A stretch of 64,000 nucleotides of DNA from Chloroflexota bacterium (GCA_026702615.1 JAPPBY010000017.1:62001-126000); one strand, 5' to 3'; shown: positions 28,828 through 38,856, counted from the stretch's first letter. Notes: a model not told the origin generated them from the sequence alone. A program made the numbers and translations.

Positions 28828-29741
28828 GCGCCGAACGGGCGCTGCCCGCGGCGGGGAGCTTCGGCGCGTGGCTGGCGGCGGCGCGCCCGCCCACGCTGAC
28901 GGCGGCGGTCGCACCAGTGCTAGTCGGGACGGGCGTGGCGATCGGAAACGACGTGTTCTCGGCAGGGCCCATGATCGCGGCGCTCTTCGGGGCAATCTGC
29001 CTGCAGATCGGGGCGAACTTCGCGAACGACGTGTTCGACTTCGAGCGGGGCGCCGACGCGGGCGACCGGCTCGGTCCGCCGCGGGCGACGCAGATGGGAC
29101 TGCTTACGCCCACGCAGATGAAGGTGGGGATGTGGGCGGCCTTCCTGCTGGCTTTGCTCGCGGGCATCTACCTCGTGGTGATGGCAGGCTGGATCGTGGT
29201 CGTGATCGGGCTCGCGAGCATCGTGGCGGGGCTGATCTACACAGGGGGGCCGTGGCCGGTGGGGTACCACGCCCTCGGCGACGCGTTCACGTTTGGGTTT
29301 TTCGGGATGGTGGCGGTGGTGGGCACGTACTTCGTGCAGGCGGAGGCGGCGCCGGGGCTGGTGTGGCTGGCAGCGGTGCCGGTCGGGTGCACGGTGACGG
29401 CGATCCTCGTGGCGAACAACCTGCGTGACATCGACACGGACCGGGCGGCGGGCAAGACGACGCTGGCGGTGGTGCTGGGGGAGCGGGGGACGCGCGCCTG
29501 GTACCTCGTGTTGATGCTGGCCGCCTACGGCGTCGCGATCGCGCTCTGGCCCCTGACGCGAGTCGAGCCATGGGCGCTGCTGGTGCTGGCGAGCCTGCCG
29601 TTCGCGCTGGCGCCGCTGCGGGCGGTGGTGGGCGGGACGGCGGGGCGCGCGCTCAACGCCACGCTCGTGCAGACGGCGCGCCTGCACCTCATCTTCGGGG
29701 TGCTGCTGGCGCTGGCCCTGACGGACTGGCTGCCGACTTAG
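28824..29741 (+). CDS. menA: 1,4-dihydroxy-2-naphthoate polyprenyltransferase MenA
   Basis: NFANDVFDFERGADAGDRLGPPRATQMGLLT, NNLRDIDTDRAAGKTTLAVVLGERG; ATGA overlap with menG. Confidence 0.93.
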   Translation: MSAERALPAAGSFGAWLAAARPPTLTAAVAPVLVGTGVAIGNDVFSAGPMIAALFGAICLQIGANFANDVFDFERGADAGDRLGPPRATQMGLLTPTQMKVGMWAAFLLALLAGIYLVVMAGWIVVVIGLASIVAGLIYTGGPWPVGYHALGDAFTFGFFGMVAVVGTYFVQAEAAPGLVWLAAVPVGCTVTAILVANNLRDIDTDRAAGKTTLAVVLGERGTRAWYLVLMLAAYGVAIALWPLTRVEPWALLVLASLPFALAPLRAVVGGTAGRALNATLVQTARLHLIFGVLLALALTDWLPT

Positions 29742-31054
29742 CGGCCCATGATCTCGTCGGCGTAGGTGGTCGTGATGTGGCCGTCCGCCTCGAGCTTCGC
29801 GTACTCCTCGTTGCTGATGCCGAGCAGCTCGCGGTAGACGTAGTCGTTGTGCTCGCCGAGGAGGGCCGGGGCGGTGCGAATGGTCACGTCGGAGTGGGAG
29901 AAGGTGAACGACGGGGCGGGGAACTCGGTGGTGGGGTAGTCCTCGGTCGCCTCGAGACGCTGGAAGGCCGGCGACTGGATGGCGTGCGGATCCTCGGTCA
30001 CATCCTTCGCGCTGAGGACGGGTCCGGCGGTGACGCCGACCTCCTGGAGGTCGCGGAACAGCTCCTCGCGGTCGCGCGGGGCGATCCACGCGGCAAGCTC
30101 CTCCTCGAGTGCGTCCTCGGCGGCGCGGCGGCCCTCGGCCGTGGCGAGTTCGGGGGCCGTCGCCCAGCCGGGGCGGCCAAGGTAGTCGACGAGCGCTGCC
30201 CACTCGGCGTCGCTGCGGCAGCTGAGGGCGAGCCACTGCTCCTCGCCGCGGGCGGCGAAGACGCCGTTGGGCGCAAACCCTTCAGTGCTGCGGTTGCCGA
30301 TCGAGCCCGCGGCGCGTCCGTTCCAGGCGGCGTCGAGGGCGGCCTGGGGGAACATCGAGGCGGAGCACTCGGCCTGGGCAAGCTCGATGGTCTGGCCCTG
30401 GCCGGTGCGGCGGCGGTGGCGGAGGGCGGCGAGCGTGGCGAGAGCGCCGTGCATCCCCACAAAGAAATCGCCGGCGAAGGTCTGGATGTTCGTCTCCGGG
30501 GCGGAGTCGCGATAGCCGCGCAGGATGGTCGAGCCGGCGACGCCATCGATGTGCGCGCCATAGCCGCGGCCCTCGACGTAGGCGCCGGTGCGGCCGTAGG
30601 CGGGCAGGTGGAGGAGGACGATGTCGGGACGGGCGGCGCGGATGGCGTCGTCGTCGAGGCCAAGCTTCTCGAGCGTGCCCCGGGCGAGGTTCTCGGCGAG
30701 CACGTCACTGATGGCGATGAGGCTCTTCACGATGGCGAGTCCCTCGGGGCGGCGGCTATCGACCGTGAAGGAGCGCTTGTTGCGAATGACGTGGATGAAG
30801 GCGGGGCTGTTGTTCCAGGGGCGGGGGCCGGGGTCGTTGTCGGGGTGGCCCGCCATCCAGGCTGGCAGGATCTGGGCGAGGGGGGCGGGGAGGACGGGGG
30901 CGGCGGCCCGGGTGGCGGGGTTCCAGACGTACGGGTTCTCGACCTTGATGCAGTCGGCGCCGAGGTCGGCGAGGTACATGGTGGCGGTCTGGCCGGCCCA
31001 GACGCAGGCGAAGTCGCAGACACGGATACCTTCGAGGGGCAGGTAGGCGCTCAT
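29738..31054 (-). CDS. Class III CoA-transferase (CaiB/BaiF family)
   Basis: LEGIRVCDFACVWAGQTATMYLADLGADCIKVENP. Confidence 0.92.
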   Translation of the reverse strand: MSAYLPLEGIRVCDFACVWAGQTATMYLADLGADCIKVENPYVWNPATRAAAPVLPAPLAQILPAWMAGHPDNDPGPRPWNNSPAFIHVIRNKRSFTVDSRRPEGLAIVKSLIAISDVLAENLARGTLEKLGLDDDAIRAARPDIVLLHLPAYGRTGAYVEGRGYGAHIDGVAGSTILRGYRDSAPETNIQTFAGDFFVGMHGALATLAALRHRRRTGQGQTIELAQAECSASMFPQAALDAAWNGRAAGSIGNRSTEGFAPNGVFAARGEEQWLALSCRSDAEWAALVDYLGRPGWATAPELATAEGRRAAEDALEEELAAWIAPRDREELFRDLQEVGVTAGPVLSAKDVTEDPHAIQSPAFQRLEATEDYPTTEFPAPSFTFSHSDVTIRTAPALLGEHNDYVYRELLGISNEEYAKLEADGHITTTYADEIMGR

Positions 31055-32283
31055 GCCACTGCCTCCTTCCGCCGCAGCTCGCTGATGGCGGCAGCGTCGT
31101 AGCCAGCCTCTCCAAGGATGGCGTCGGTGTGCTGGCCGAGGGTGGGGGGGGCGCGGCGGATGGCCCAGGGCGTCTCGTCGAGCATGTAGGGGCGGCCCAG
31201 CATCGAGAAACGGCCGAGCGTCTCGTGCTCGACCTCGGTCCAGAGGCCGCGCTCGCGGAACACGGGATCCTCGAACAGATCCGCGGCGGTGAAGAGGGGG
31301 GCGAGGATGGCATGCGCGTTGCGGGCCGCCTCCCAGATTTGGGCGCGGGTGCGTTCAGCCAGCCACGGGTAGAGGGCGACATCGACCTCCTCGCGGGCTT
31401 CGTCGGAGTTCATCCACTCCGGGTCGTTCCACTTGGGGTCGGTGAACTCGGGATGGTCGATCATCTCGGCGAAGCGGTGCCAATAGGGGCCGGCAGAGGC
31501 GGTCATCTCGACGTAGCCGTCGGCGCAGGGGAAGACGCCGACGACGCCGGCACCGGTGGAGGGGCCGGCGACCTCGGGCTTGGCGTTGATCCGCCCGGAG
31601 AAGCGGTACGCCATGATGGCGGAGCTGCGCCGGTCGACGCTGTTCAGCTGCACATCGAAGAGAGAGACGTCGACGCGCTGGGTTATGTCGTGCACCTCGG
31701 TTGTGTAGACGGCGCCGAGAGCGCCGATGGCGGCCATCGCGCCGCACTGGATGAGGGAAGCCGTGCCGCCCATCTTGAGGGGCTCGCGACCGACGGAGCC
31801 GTGCGAGAACATCTCGCCGCCCATGGCGAAGAGCACGGTCTCGGAGAGGGCGAAGTCGCGGTAGGGGCCTTCCCAGCCGAAATTCGTCAGCGAGAGCACG
31901 TTCACATCGGCGACCTCGCGGAGGGCGTCGGGGGTGAGGTTGAGGCGCTCGGCGACGGTCGGCGGGTAGCTGGTGACGACCACGTCGGCGGCGGGCAGGA
32001 GGCGTTCGAGGACCTCGCGCCCGCCATCAGATTTGAGGTCGAGGACGATGGATTCCTTGTTCGTGTTGAGGAACTGGTAGCTGCCGCCGCGCTCGATGCC
32101 GGGCTCCTCACCGAGCCAGGGGCCGAAGCCGCGGATGGGGTCGCCCCCGGGTCGTTCGACCTTGATTACGCGGGCGCCGAGGTCGGCGAGGAGCTTGGTC
32201 GAGTACGGTCCGGCGATGTGGGCCGTCAGGTCGAGGACAGTGATGCCATCGAGAGCGGCTGGCGCGGCGGCATCGGTCGTCAC
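31051..32283 (-). CDS. Class III CoA-transferase (CaiB/BaiF family)
   Basis: LDGITVLDLTAHIAGPYSTKLLADLGARVIKVERPGGDPIRGFGP; GTG start. Confidence 0.92.
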   Translation of the reverse strand: MTTDAAAPAALDGITVLDLTAHIAGPYSTKLLADLGARVIKVERPGGDPIRGFGPWLGEEPGIERGGSYQFLNTNKESIVLDLKSDGGREVLERLLPAADVVVTSYPPTVAERLNLTPDALREVADVNVLSLTNFGWEGPYRDFALSETVLFAMGGEMFSHGSVGREPLKMGGTASLIQCGAMAAIGALGAVYTTEVHDITQRVDVSLFDVQLNSVDRRSSAIMAYRFSGRINAKPEVAGPSTGAGVVGVFPCADGYVEMTASAGPYWHRFAEMIDHPEFTDPKWNDPEWMNSDEAREEVDVALYPWLAERTRAQIWEAARNAHAILAPLFTAADLFEDPVFRERGLWTEVEHETLGRFSMLGRPYMLDETPWAIRRAPPTLGQHTDAILGEAGYDAAAISELRRKEAVA

Positions 32284-32294
32284 CGTCGGTTCTC

Positions 32295-33308
32295 CTACAG
32301 GATCCGGTAGCCGTGGGGGCGCCAGCCGGCCTCGTAGTAGGGCGAGACGGTGGCGCCGGGGGCGATGACGGCGTCGATGCGTTCGCGGTCCTCGTCGGTG
32401 ATGACGACGTCGCCAGCGCCGAGGTTGTCTTCGAGCTGTTCCAGCGTGCGCGGGCCGATGATGGGGCTGGTCACGCCGGGCTGCTGTTCGCACCAGGCGA
32501 GGGAGAGCTGCGAGAGCGTGCAGCCCTTGTCGGCGGCGATCGGCTCGAGCCCCTCGATGACGTCGTAGACGCCGTCGGTGAGGCGGCGGCGCTGCTGCTC
32601 ATTGAGGGCGTAGCGGCCGTCCTCGGGGAGGGGCTCGCCACGGCGGTAGCGACCCGCGAGCAACCCTCCTCCGATGGGCCCCCAGGGGATGACGCCGATG
32701 CCGAAGGTCTGGGTCATGGGCAGGAGCTCGCGTTCGGCGCGGCGGTCGAGGAGGTTGTAGGGCGGCTGTTCGCAGACGACGCGGTTCAGCCCCAGCTCCT
32801 TCGCCACCCAGAGGGATTCGACGATCTCCCAGGAGGCGAACGTGCTGGTGCCGATGTAGCGCACCTTCCCGGCGCGCACGAGGTCGTCGAGAACGCGCAG
32901 GGTCTCGTCGATGGGGATGTCGGGATCGGGGCGGTGAAGCTGGTAGAGGTCGATGTAGTCGGTCTGGAGGCGGCGGAGGCTGGCCTCGCACTGCTCGATG
33001 ATGTGACGGCGGCTGTTGCCGCGCGCGTTCGGGTCCTCGGCGTCCATGGCGCCGTGCACCTTGGTCGCGAGCACGACCTGGTGGCGGCGGCCGTTCCGCT
33101 TGAGGGCCTCGCCGGTGATCTCCTCGCTGCGCCCCAGGGCATAGACGTTGGCGGTATCGAGGAAGTTGATGCCGGCGTCGAGGGCGCGATCGATGATGGC
33201 GTACGACTCCTCGGGCTCGGTGCGGCGGCCGAACATCATGCAGCCGAGGCAGAGGCTCGAGACCTGCACACCGGTGCGACCGAGGCTTCGGAGCTCCATC
33301 GGCTGCAT
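32295..33308 (-). CDS. Aldo/keto reductase
   Basis: ELRSLGRTGVQVSSLCLGCMMFG, DYIDLYQLHRPDPDIP. Confidence 0.9.
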   Translation of the reverse strand: MQPMELRSLGRTGVQVSSLCLGCMMFGRRTEPEESYAIIDRALDAGINFLDTANVYALGRSEEITGEALKRNGRRHQVVLATKVHGAMDAEDPNARGNSRRHIIEQCEASLRRLQTDYIDLYQLHRPDPDIPIDETLRVLDDLVRAGKVRYIGTSTFASWEIVESLWVAKELGLNRVVCEQPPYNLLDRRAERELLPMTQTFGIGVIPWGPIGGGLLAGRYRRGEPLPEDGRYALNEQQRRRLTDGVYDVIEGLEPIAADKGCTLSQLSLAWCEQQPGVTSPIIGPRTLEQLEDNLGAGDVVITDEDRERIDAVIAPGATVSPYYEAGWRPHGYRIL

Positions 33309-33404
33309 TCTACGTGTCCGCTCGGAGTGCGAGCGCCGGGCTCTCGACGGTTGCGAGCGAACGGCGTACACACTGGAGAGCACCGAAGCCGTGGGAGGAC
33401 GCAC

Positions 33405-33818
33405 ATGGCAACACCGGACGAGCTGCGAGCAACACTGGCCGACGCCCGCGCAACGTTTCGCGAGGCGATCGAGGCGGCCGAGATGGGCTGGCGGCGCTCC
33501 CCCGGCGAAGGTGAGTGGACCGCGCAGGAAATTGCCGAGCACGTGATCCAGATCGAGGCGCGCATCACGACGATGGTGTGCGAGGCCTGTGGCTATCCCG
33601 GCATCGACGCGTGGGAGCCGGACTGCGCCTCCTCGATCGAGGCGGTGGACGAGTTCGACGCGGTCGTCAGCAACTGCGACGCGAAGCTGAAGTACGTGAC
33701 CCCCGAGGACCTGGAGAAAGAGCACGAGATGTTCGGGGACGTGGCTGGGATCTTCGAGATGAACGTGAACCACCTCGTCGAGCACACCGCGCAGATCCTG
33801 GCGGCGGCAGAGGCCTAG
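33405..33818 (+). CDS. DinB superfamily protein
   Basis: GWRRSPGEGEWTAQEIAEHVIQIEARI, NHLVEHTAQIL four-helix bundle pattern. Confidence 0.75.
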   Translation: MATPDELRATLADARATFREAIEAAEMGWRRSPGEGEWTAQEIAEHVIQIEARITTMVCEACGYPGIDAWEPDCASSIEAVDEFDAVVSNCDAKLKYVTPEDLEKEHEMFGDVAGIFEMNVNHLVEHTAQILAAAEA

Positions 33819-33824
33819 AGGCGC

Positions 33825-34550
33825 TCAGACGTCGGCGTAGAGCCGGAACCCGAAGTCGTTATAGCGCCGCTCCGGCGCGAGACTGGCGCGCGCGGTCAGG
33901 CGCGTGAACTTCACGGAGTGACGCCAGCTCCCGCCGCGACTCACCTTGCGGGCGCGTTCGGCAGGCTCGCGCTCTCCCGCGCCGGGGTCGCCGTAGGCAT
34001 CGGGGTGGTACCAGTCGAAGCACCACTCGTGGACGTTCTCGGCCATGCAGCGGAGGCCGTAGCCGTTTGCGCACTCGGGGGGCGGGGGATGGGGGCGGTC
34101 GGCGGCGGCGATGCGGTCGGCAACCGGATGCTCCTGCCAGCGTGCACCAGGCCAGGGCCAGTCGGCATCCACGAGGCCACCGAGGGAGGCGTACTCGCGT
34201 TCCGACTCGGTGGGGAGGCGGTAGGGGACGCCGGTCTCTGCGGCGAGCCACTCGCAGTAGGCGACGGCGTCGAACCAGCTCACGCCTACGACGGGCTGGT
34301 CGGCGGCGTTGAAGCGCTCGTCGTCCCAGAAGCGCGGGGCTTCGCACCCGGTCGCGAGGAACGGCTCGAACTGAGCGTTCGTCACGGGCGCGACGGCCAC
34401 GCGGAAGGGGGCAATCTCTACGCGGTGGACGGGCTGCTCGTCGGGGCGGCCGCGTTCGCAGCCCATGAGCAGCACGCCGCCTTCAAGGCCGACCATCTCC
34501 GGCTGCGGGAGGGCATCCACGAGGCCGATCTTACGGCGCTCCCGGGGCAC
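33825..34550 (-). CDS. SUMF1/formylglycine-generating-enzyme-fold protein lacking the catalytic Cys pair
   Basis: PVTNAQF, VVGVSWFDAVAYCEWLAAETG, RLPTESEREYA, NVHEWCFDWY, SRGGSWRHSVKFTR. Confidence 0.83.
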   Translation of the reverse strand: MPRERRKIGLVDALPQPEMVGLEGGVLLMGCERGRPDEQPVHRVEIAPFRVAVAPVTNAQFEPFLATGCEAPRFWDDERFNAADQPVVGVSWFDAVAYCEWLAAETGVPYRLPTESEREYASLGGLVDADWPWPGARWQEHPVADRIAAADRPHPPPPECANGYGLRCMAENVHEWCFDWYHPDAYGDPGAGEREPAERARKVSRGGSWRHSVKFTRLTARASLAPERRYNDFGFRLYADV

Positions 34551-34603
34551 GGTCGCCGTCTCACGCTATGCCGTGAAGGGCGCCGCCGATACACTCCATC
34601 GCC

Positions 34604-35557
34604 GTGACTGACGCGATCGTGTGGCTGGATGCACCCGGGGCGCCGGAGCGACGCATCGGCGGCAAGGGCGGGAGCCTCGCGCGGCTATCCGGGCTGGGGT
34701 TTCCGGTACCGCCGGGGTTCGTCGTGGCGGCGGAGGCGTACGAGGCCTTCGCGGAGTCGCACGACCTCGCCACCGTGACCGCGCCGCTGGCCGGACTCGA
34801 CCCGCGAACACCGATGGCGACCATCCGCGAGTTGCTCGCGCCGGTGGCAGAGCGACTCGAAGCCGCGAGCCTCGACGACGGCACGCGAGGCGCCATCGCG
34901 GGGGCGATCGCCGAGCTGAAGGAACGCGCGGGGCCGCACGCGACCTTCGCGGTGCGCTCCAGCAGCCTGAACGAGGACAGCGCGGGCAGCTCTTTCGCGG
35001 GTCTCTACGAAACCTACCTGAACCTGCACGGCGAGGACGACATCCTGAAGGGGGTGCTCGACTGCTTCCGCTGTCTCTGGCAGGAGCGGGCGGTGCACTA
35101 CCGCACGTTCCGCGGCATCGAGCACGCGGGGGAGGCGATGGCGGTGGTGGTGATGCAGGTCGTGCGGGCGCGGTCGAGCGGGGTGGCGTTCACGAAGAAC
35201 CCGATGACTGGCGCGACGGACGAGGTGCTGATCAACGCCTCGTGGGGGCTGGGGGAGGCGGTTGTCTCCGGTTATGTCACGCCCGATTCGTTCATCGTCG
35301 GGGCCGGCGGCGAGATGCTCGAGCGGGCCATCAGCGAGAAGCACGAGCAGGTGGTGCTGACGGGACACGGAACGGAACGAACCGCCGTGGCTCCCACGCA
35401 CATGGCGGAGCCATCCCTGAGCGACGAGGAAGTGCACGAAGTGGTGGAGACGGCGCACGCCATCCAGCGCGAGTACGGCGGGCCGGTCGACATCGAGTTC
35501 GCCTACGACGACTTCGGCAAGATGTTCCTGCTGCAGGCACGTCCCATCACGACCTGA
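34604..35557 (+). CDS. Stand-alone PEP/pyruvate-binding (PPDK N-terminal) domain protein
   Basis: IGGKGGSLARLSGLGFPVPPGFVV, FAVRSSSLNEDSAGSSFAGLYETYLN, LINASWGLGEAVVSG, FLLQARPIT then stop. Confidence 0.9.
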   Translation: MTDAIVWLDAPGAPERRIGGKGGSLARLSGLGFPVPPGFVVAAEAYEAFAESHDLATVTAPLAGLDPRTPMATIRELLAPVAERLEAASLDDGTRGAIAGAIAELKERAGPHATFAVRSSSLNEDSAGSSFAGLYETYLNLHGEDDILKGVLDCFRCLWQERAVHYRTFRGIEHAGEAMAVVVMQVVRARSSGVAFTKNPMTGATDEVLINASWGLGEAVVSGYVTPDSFIVGAGGEMLERAISEKHEQVVLTGHGTERTAVAPTHMAEPSLSDEEVHEVVETAHAIQREYGGPVDIEFAYDDFGKMFLLQARPITT

Positions 35558-35870
35558 CCAGCATCTCGATCTCGGTTCGCAGCTCCGCGAGGATGTCCGC
35601 CTCGACCGAAGCGTCGGGCGTTCCGCCCAGGCGGGCGAACCAGCGCTGCGTCAGCTCCCGGACAGCTGGCTCGGCGGAGAGTTCGGTGCGACGGTGCCCG
35701 AGCGGGGAGACGGAGGCGCCGATGTCGTCGGGCTCCGCGACGCCGGTGAGCACATCGATCGCCTCAAGCAGGTGGGCCGCAGCGACGGCATCGGCGCCAC
35801 GAGCGTGGGCGACGCTCGAGGCGGTGGTGAGAATGTCGAGGAAGCGGACGGCCTCTTCGCCGTCGGACAT
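35547..35870 (-). CDS. Small helical protein resembling a Clp N-terminal repeat
   Basis: RFLDILTTASSVAHARGADAVAAAHLLEAIDVLTG; 107 aa, ATG at 35870. Confidence 0.5.
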   Translation of the reverse strand: MSDGEEAVRFLDILTTASSVAHARGADAVAAAHLLEAIDVLTGVAEPDDIGASVSPLGHRRTELSAEPAVRELTQRWFARLGGTPDASVEADILAELRTEIEMLVRS

Positions 35871-35875
35871 AGCAG

Positions 35876-36373
35876 CTACGCCGGGTGCTGGAGGGCTTCC
35901 AACTGGTTGGCGTGGTCGAGGGAGTGGACGCGCAGGGTCAGGAGCCACTCCTTCCAGTTGAGGTCGCCCAGGAAGGGGTGCAGCCACACGATTTCGGCGT
36001 CGGGGTCGGCGTTGCCCTCGCGGACCGCGCTCAAGGTTCCGGCAATGACGCCGGCGTGGGTGGCAAGCACATCCTCGCGGGTCTCGGGCACGGCGGGAAT
36101 CTCATCGGGAACGACGCCCTCGGAGACGACGCCGCGAACGCGGGTGGCGGTGCCATGGTTTACCTCGGCGACGTGGCGGATGCACTCGAGGGGGCTCCAC
36201 TCCTGGCCTTCCTGGCGCACCTCCAGCAGGTCATCGGGGACGGCGCGGGCGGCCGTTTCGAGCACGGCGACGGCGGCCTCGACGCGCTGCGCCATCTCCT
36301 CGGCCGTCCATTCCGCGGCCTTCTTGCGGACGTAGCTGAGGATGACCTCGGTTGCGCCTTCGGGGATTGTCAC
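35876..36373 (-). CDS. DinB superfamily protein
   Basis: GQEWSPLECIRHVAEVNHGTATRV... LRVHSLDHANQLEALQ. Confidence 0.75.
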   Translation of the reverse strand: MTIPEGATEVILSYVRKKAAEWTAEEMAQRVEAAVAVLETAARAVPDDLLEVRQEGQEWSPLECIRHVAEVNHGTATRVRGVVSEGVVPDEIPAVPETREDVLATHAGVIAGTLSAVREGNADPDAEIVWLHPFLGDLNWKEWLLTLRVHSLDHANQLEALQHPA

Positions 36374-36484
36374 GGGCGGCCTCCTGGGCGCGGCGAGCGC
36401 GGCGCTGGTCGCGCGATCCTAGCGCATCGACCGGCGCGCGCATCCCGACTCGCCCGCTCCAGCGTTCCCCGTAGAATCCGGCTA

Positions 36485-36874
36485 ATGGTCAGCATTATCC
36501 GTCCGGCGGAACGCGACGAGGGCACGACGCAGACGCCGGGCATGCGCCGCGAGGCAGGGATTTCCGGCACGCTCACGGGCTCCGAGGGGCTGTGGATGGG
36601 CGTGGGGCGAAACGAGCCCGGCGGGGCCTCGGGCGTGCATCACCACGGCGAAAGCGAGTCGGGCATCTTCGTAATCGAAGGGCAGCTACGCTTTCGCTGG
36701 GGCGACGCGCTCGAGAACGTGCAAGACGCGGGGCCGGGCGACTTCATCTTCGTCCCTCCCTACGAGATCCACGCCGAGGAGAACCTCGACCCCGGAAACG
36801 AGGCGGTTTTCCTGCTGGCGCGGACCACGATGGACGCGATCGTCATCAATGTGCCCGACCCGAGGGAGACATAG
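36485..36874 (+). CDS. Cupin domain protein
   Basis: GVHHHGESESGIFVIEGQLRFRWGD... PYEIHAEENLDP. Confidence 0.87.
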   Translation: MVSIIRPAERDEGTTQTPGMRREAGISGTLTGSEGLWMGVGRNEPGGASGVHHHGESESGIFVIEGQLRFRWGDALENVQDAGPGDFIFVPPYEIHAEENLDPGNEAVFLLARTTMDAIVINVPDPRET

Positions 36875-36878
36875 GGAC

Positions 36879-37070
36879 ATGGGACTGCTCGCGATGAAGG
36901 TCACGCTCACGGACGGGAGCGAGGTGGTGGTGAAGGCGGACTCGCGCGTCGATACAGTCGACGAAGACGGGAACCGGATCATCCGGCTGATGAAGAACGG
37001 CGAGATCATCGAGGTCTTCAAGCAAAGCGAAATTCAGGAGCCCATCCAGGGTCTTACCCACGACCTCTAG
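36879..37070 (+). CDS. 63-aa hypothetical protein
   Basis: ATG 5 bp after cupin stop; no clear family. Confidence 0.55.
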   Translation: MGLLAMKVTLTDGSEVVVKADSRVDTVDEDGNRIIRLMKNGEIIEVFKQSEIQEPIQGLTHDL

Positions 37071-37120
37071 GCCAGCGCCAGGGGTACCCAGCTGTCCGAT
37101 AGCGCCGCGAGGGGCAGGGG

Positions 37121-37855
37121 TCAGGCGGTTTCGGGGCGATAGCCGCCGAAGAGGGCGCCTCCGAGGCGCTTCCAGTAGCAGTCGACCTGCTCGAAGCCGG
37201 CCTCACGAATCCAGCCCAGGTGGCGGTCGAGGGTCTCCAGATTCGAGTGGTGGCGGCGGACGTTCGAGGGCTGTGGTGGCTCGTCCCGTGAATCCTGCTC
37301 GGCCCGCGTGAGCTCGCGGTAGCGCTCCACCAGCCCGTCGTCCGGTGGCAGCACCAGGTCGAGATTGAGGAACGCTCCGCCCGGAGCCAGGAGCGCGAGC
37401 ACCTCACCGTAGAGGCGCTTGAGGGCGGCCTCGGGGAGGTGGTGGATGGCCGCCGACGAGATGACGGCGTCGAAGGGCCCATCGAGCTCGTCGGGGAGCG
37501 CGCCGTCGCCGAAGTCCCAGGTGACGTAGCGGTAGCGGCCCTGGAACTCCGCGAGGCGCTCGCTACCGATGCGGATCATCTCCTCGGAGCCATCGACAAG
37601 GACGGCCGAGGCATTGGGGAATGCGGCCAGGAAGACGCTGGCCTCGGCGCCGTAGCCGGCTCCGAGGTCGAGGATACGGAGAGCGTCGGCGCCATCGCGC
37701 CCGAGGAGCTGGGTCATCAGCTCGAACTGGGGAAGGCGCTCCTGCGCGCGGGCATCCATGCGGGCGACGAAGTCGCGAACACGATCGGGCTCGCGCCAGT
37801 GCTGCCCGGTGTCGCCGTGCGCGTGCTCGTGCTGGTGCGTCGAATGTTCAGTCAA
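37121..37855 (-). CDS. Class I SAM-dependent methyltransferase
   Basis: LRILDLGAGYGAEASVFLAAFPNA, AAIHHLPEAALKRLYGEVLALLAPGGAFLNLDLV; TTG start. Confidence 0.87.
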   Translation of the reverse strand: MTEHSTHQHEHAHGDTGQHWREPDRVRDFVARMDARAQERLPQFELMTQLLGRDGADALRILDLGAGYGAEASVFLAAFPNASAVLVDGSEEMIRIGSERLAEFQGRYRYVTWDFGDGALPDELDGPFDAVISSAAIHHLPEAALKRLYGEVLALLAPGGAFLNLDLVLPPDDGLVERYRELTRAEQDSRDEPPQPSNVRRHHSNLETLDRHLGWIREAGFEQVDCYWKRLGGALFGGYRPETA

Positions 37856-37863
37856 GGCACTGC

Positions 37864-38856
37864 CTACGCGCCGCGGAGACGCGGGTCGAGCACGTCTCGG
37901 AGTGCGTCCCCGAAGATGTTGAAGGCGAGCACCGTGAGCGTGAGCGCACCGCCACCAACGGCGACAAGGATGGGCTCGGTGCCGAAGAACTGGCGGCCGT
38001 TGTTCACCATCGCGCCCCAGCTCGGGCCGGGAGGCGCAAGCCCAAGGAAGGCCAGCGTCGACTCGGCGAGGATGGCGCCACCGATCGTGGTGGAGAAGAT
38101 GATGATGATGGGAGCGAACACGTTGGGGAACACGTGGCGGAAGATGATGCGGGGAGGCTGCGCGCCCATCACACGCGCCGCCTCGACGAACACATCGTTG
38201 CGGACGGCAAGCGTGGCAGATCGCACCACGCGCGAGACCCCGAAGATGTTGAGGAAGGATAAGGCGATAATCGTCCGGGGTAAGGTTGCTTCTCCCGTCT
38301 GCAGGAGGAGGAGGAGGAAGAGCAAGGGTGGGAAGGCGATGAACGCATCGACGAGGCGCTGGCTTATGAGGTCGACGACTCCCCCGAAGTAGCCGGACCC
38401 GACGCCAAGGAAGGCGCCGAAGATGGTGGCAATCGCGGCCGCGCCGAACCCGAGCAGCATCGAGCGGCGAGCGCCATGCAGGACGCGGGTGAGGAGATCG
38501 CGGTTCCCGTGATCCACGCCAAGGGGGTGGTCCCATGTTGGATTGGGATTCAGGCGCCACTGCCCGATGATCTGGTTCAACTTGTCTTCATTGGCAGGGT
38601 CAGTCGGGTCAGCGTTCACGTCGTAGTTGGGATTCACGACCTCGAAGACGTCGTCGGGACCGTATGGCGCGATCCACGGACCGATGATGCCGAGCACAAG
38701 AATGATGAAGGCTATGACAAGGGCAACAGCTCCCGCTGTCTTGCGTGCAAAGAACCGGCCCAATCCGCGGAGGGCCCTGATGGGCAGTGAGGGATCCTCG
38801 GGAGGCATGAACTCGCCAAGGCGTTCGTCGGCGGCCTGAGTCGCCAGGCTGCTCAT
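37864..38856 (-). CDS. ABC transporter permease (DppC/OppC type)
   Basis: HPLGVDHGNRDLLTRVLHGARRSMLLG, EAARVMGAQPPRIIFRHVFPN; DPRLRGA terminus. Confidence 0.92.
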   Translation of the reverse strand: MSSLATQAADERLGEFMPPEDPSLPIRALRGLGRFFARKTAGAVALVIAFIILVLGIIGPWIAPYGPDDVFEVVNPNYDVNADPTDPANEDKLNQIIGQWRLNPNPTWDHPLGVDHGNRDLLTRVLHGARRSMLLGFGAAAIATIFGAFLGVGSGYFGGVVDLISQRLVDAFIAFPPLLFLLLLLQTGEATLPRTIIALSFLNIFGVSRVVRSATLAVRNDVFVEAARVMGAQPPRIIFRHVFPNVFAPIIIIFSTTIGGAILAESTLAFLGLAPPGPSWGAMVNNGRQFFGTEPILVAVGGGALTLTVLAFNIFGDALRDVLDPRLRGA

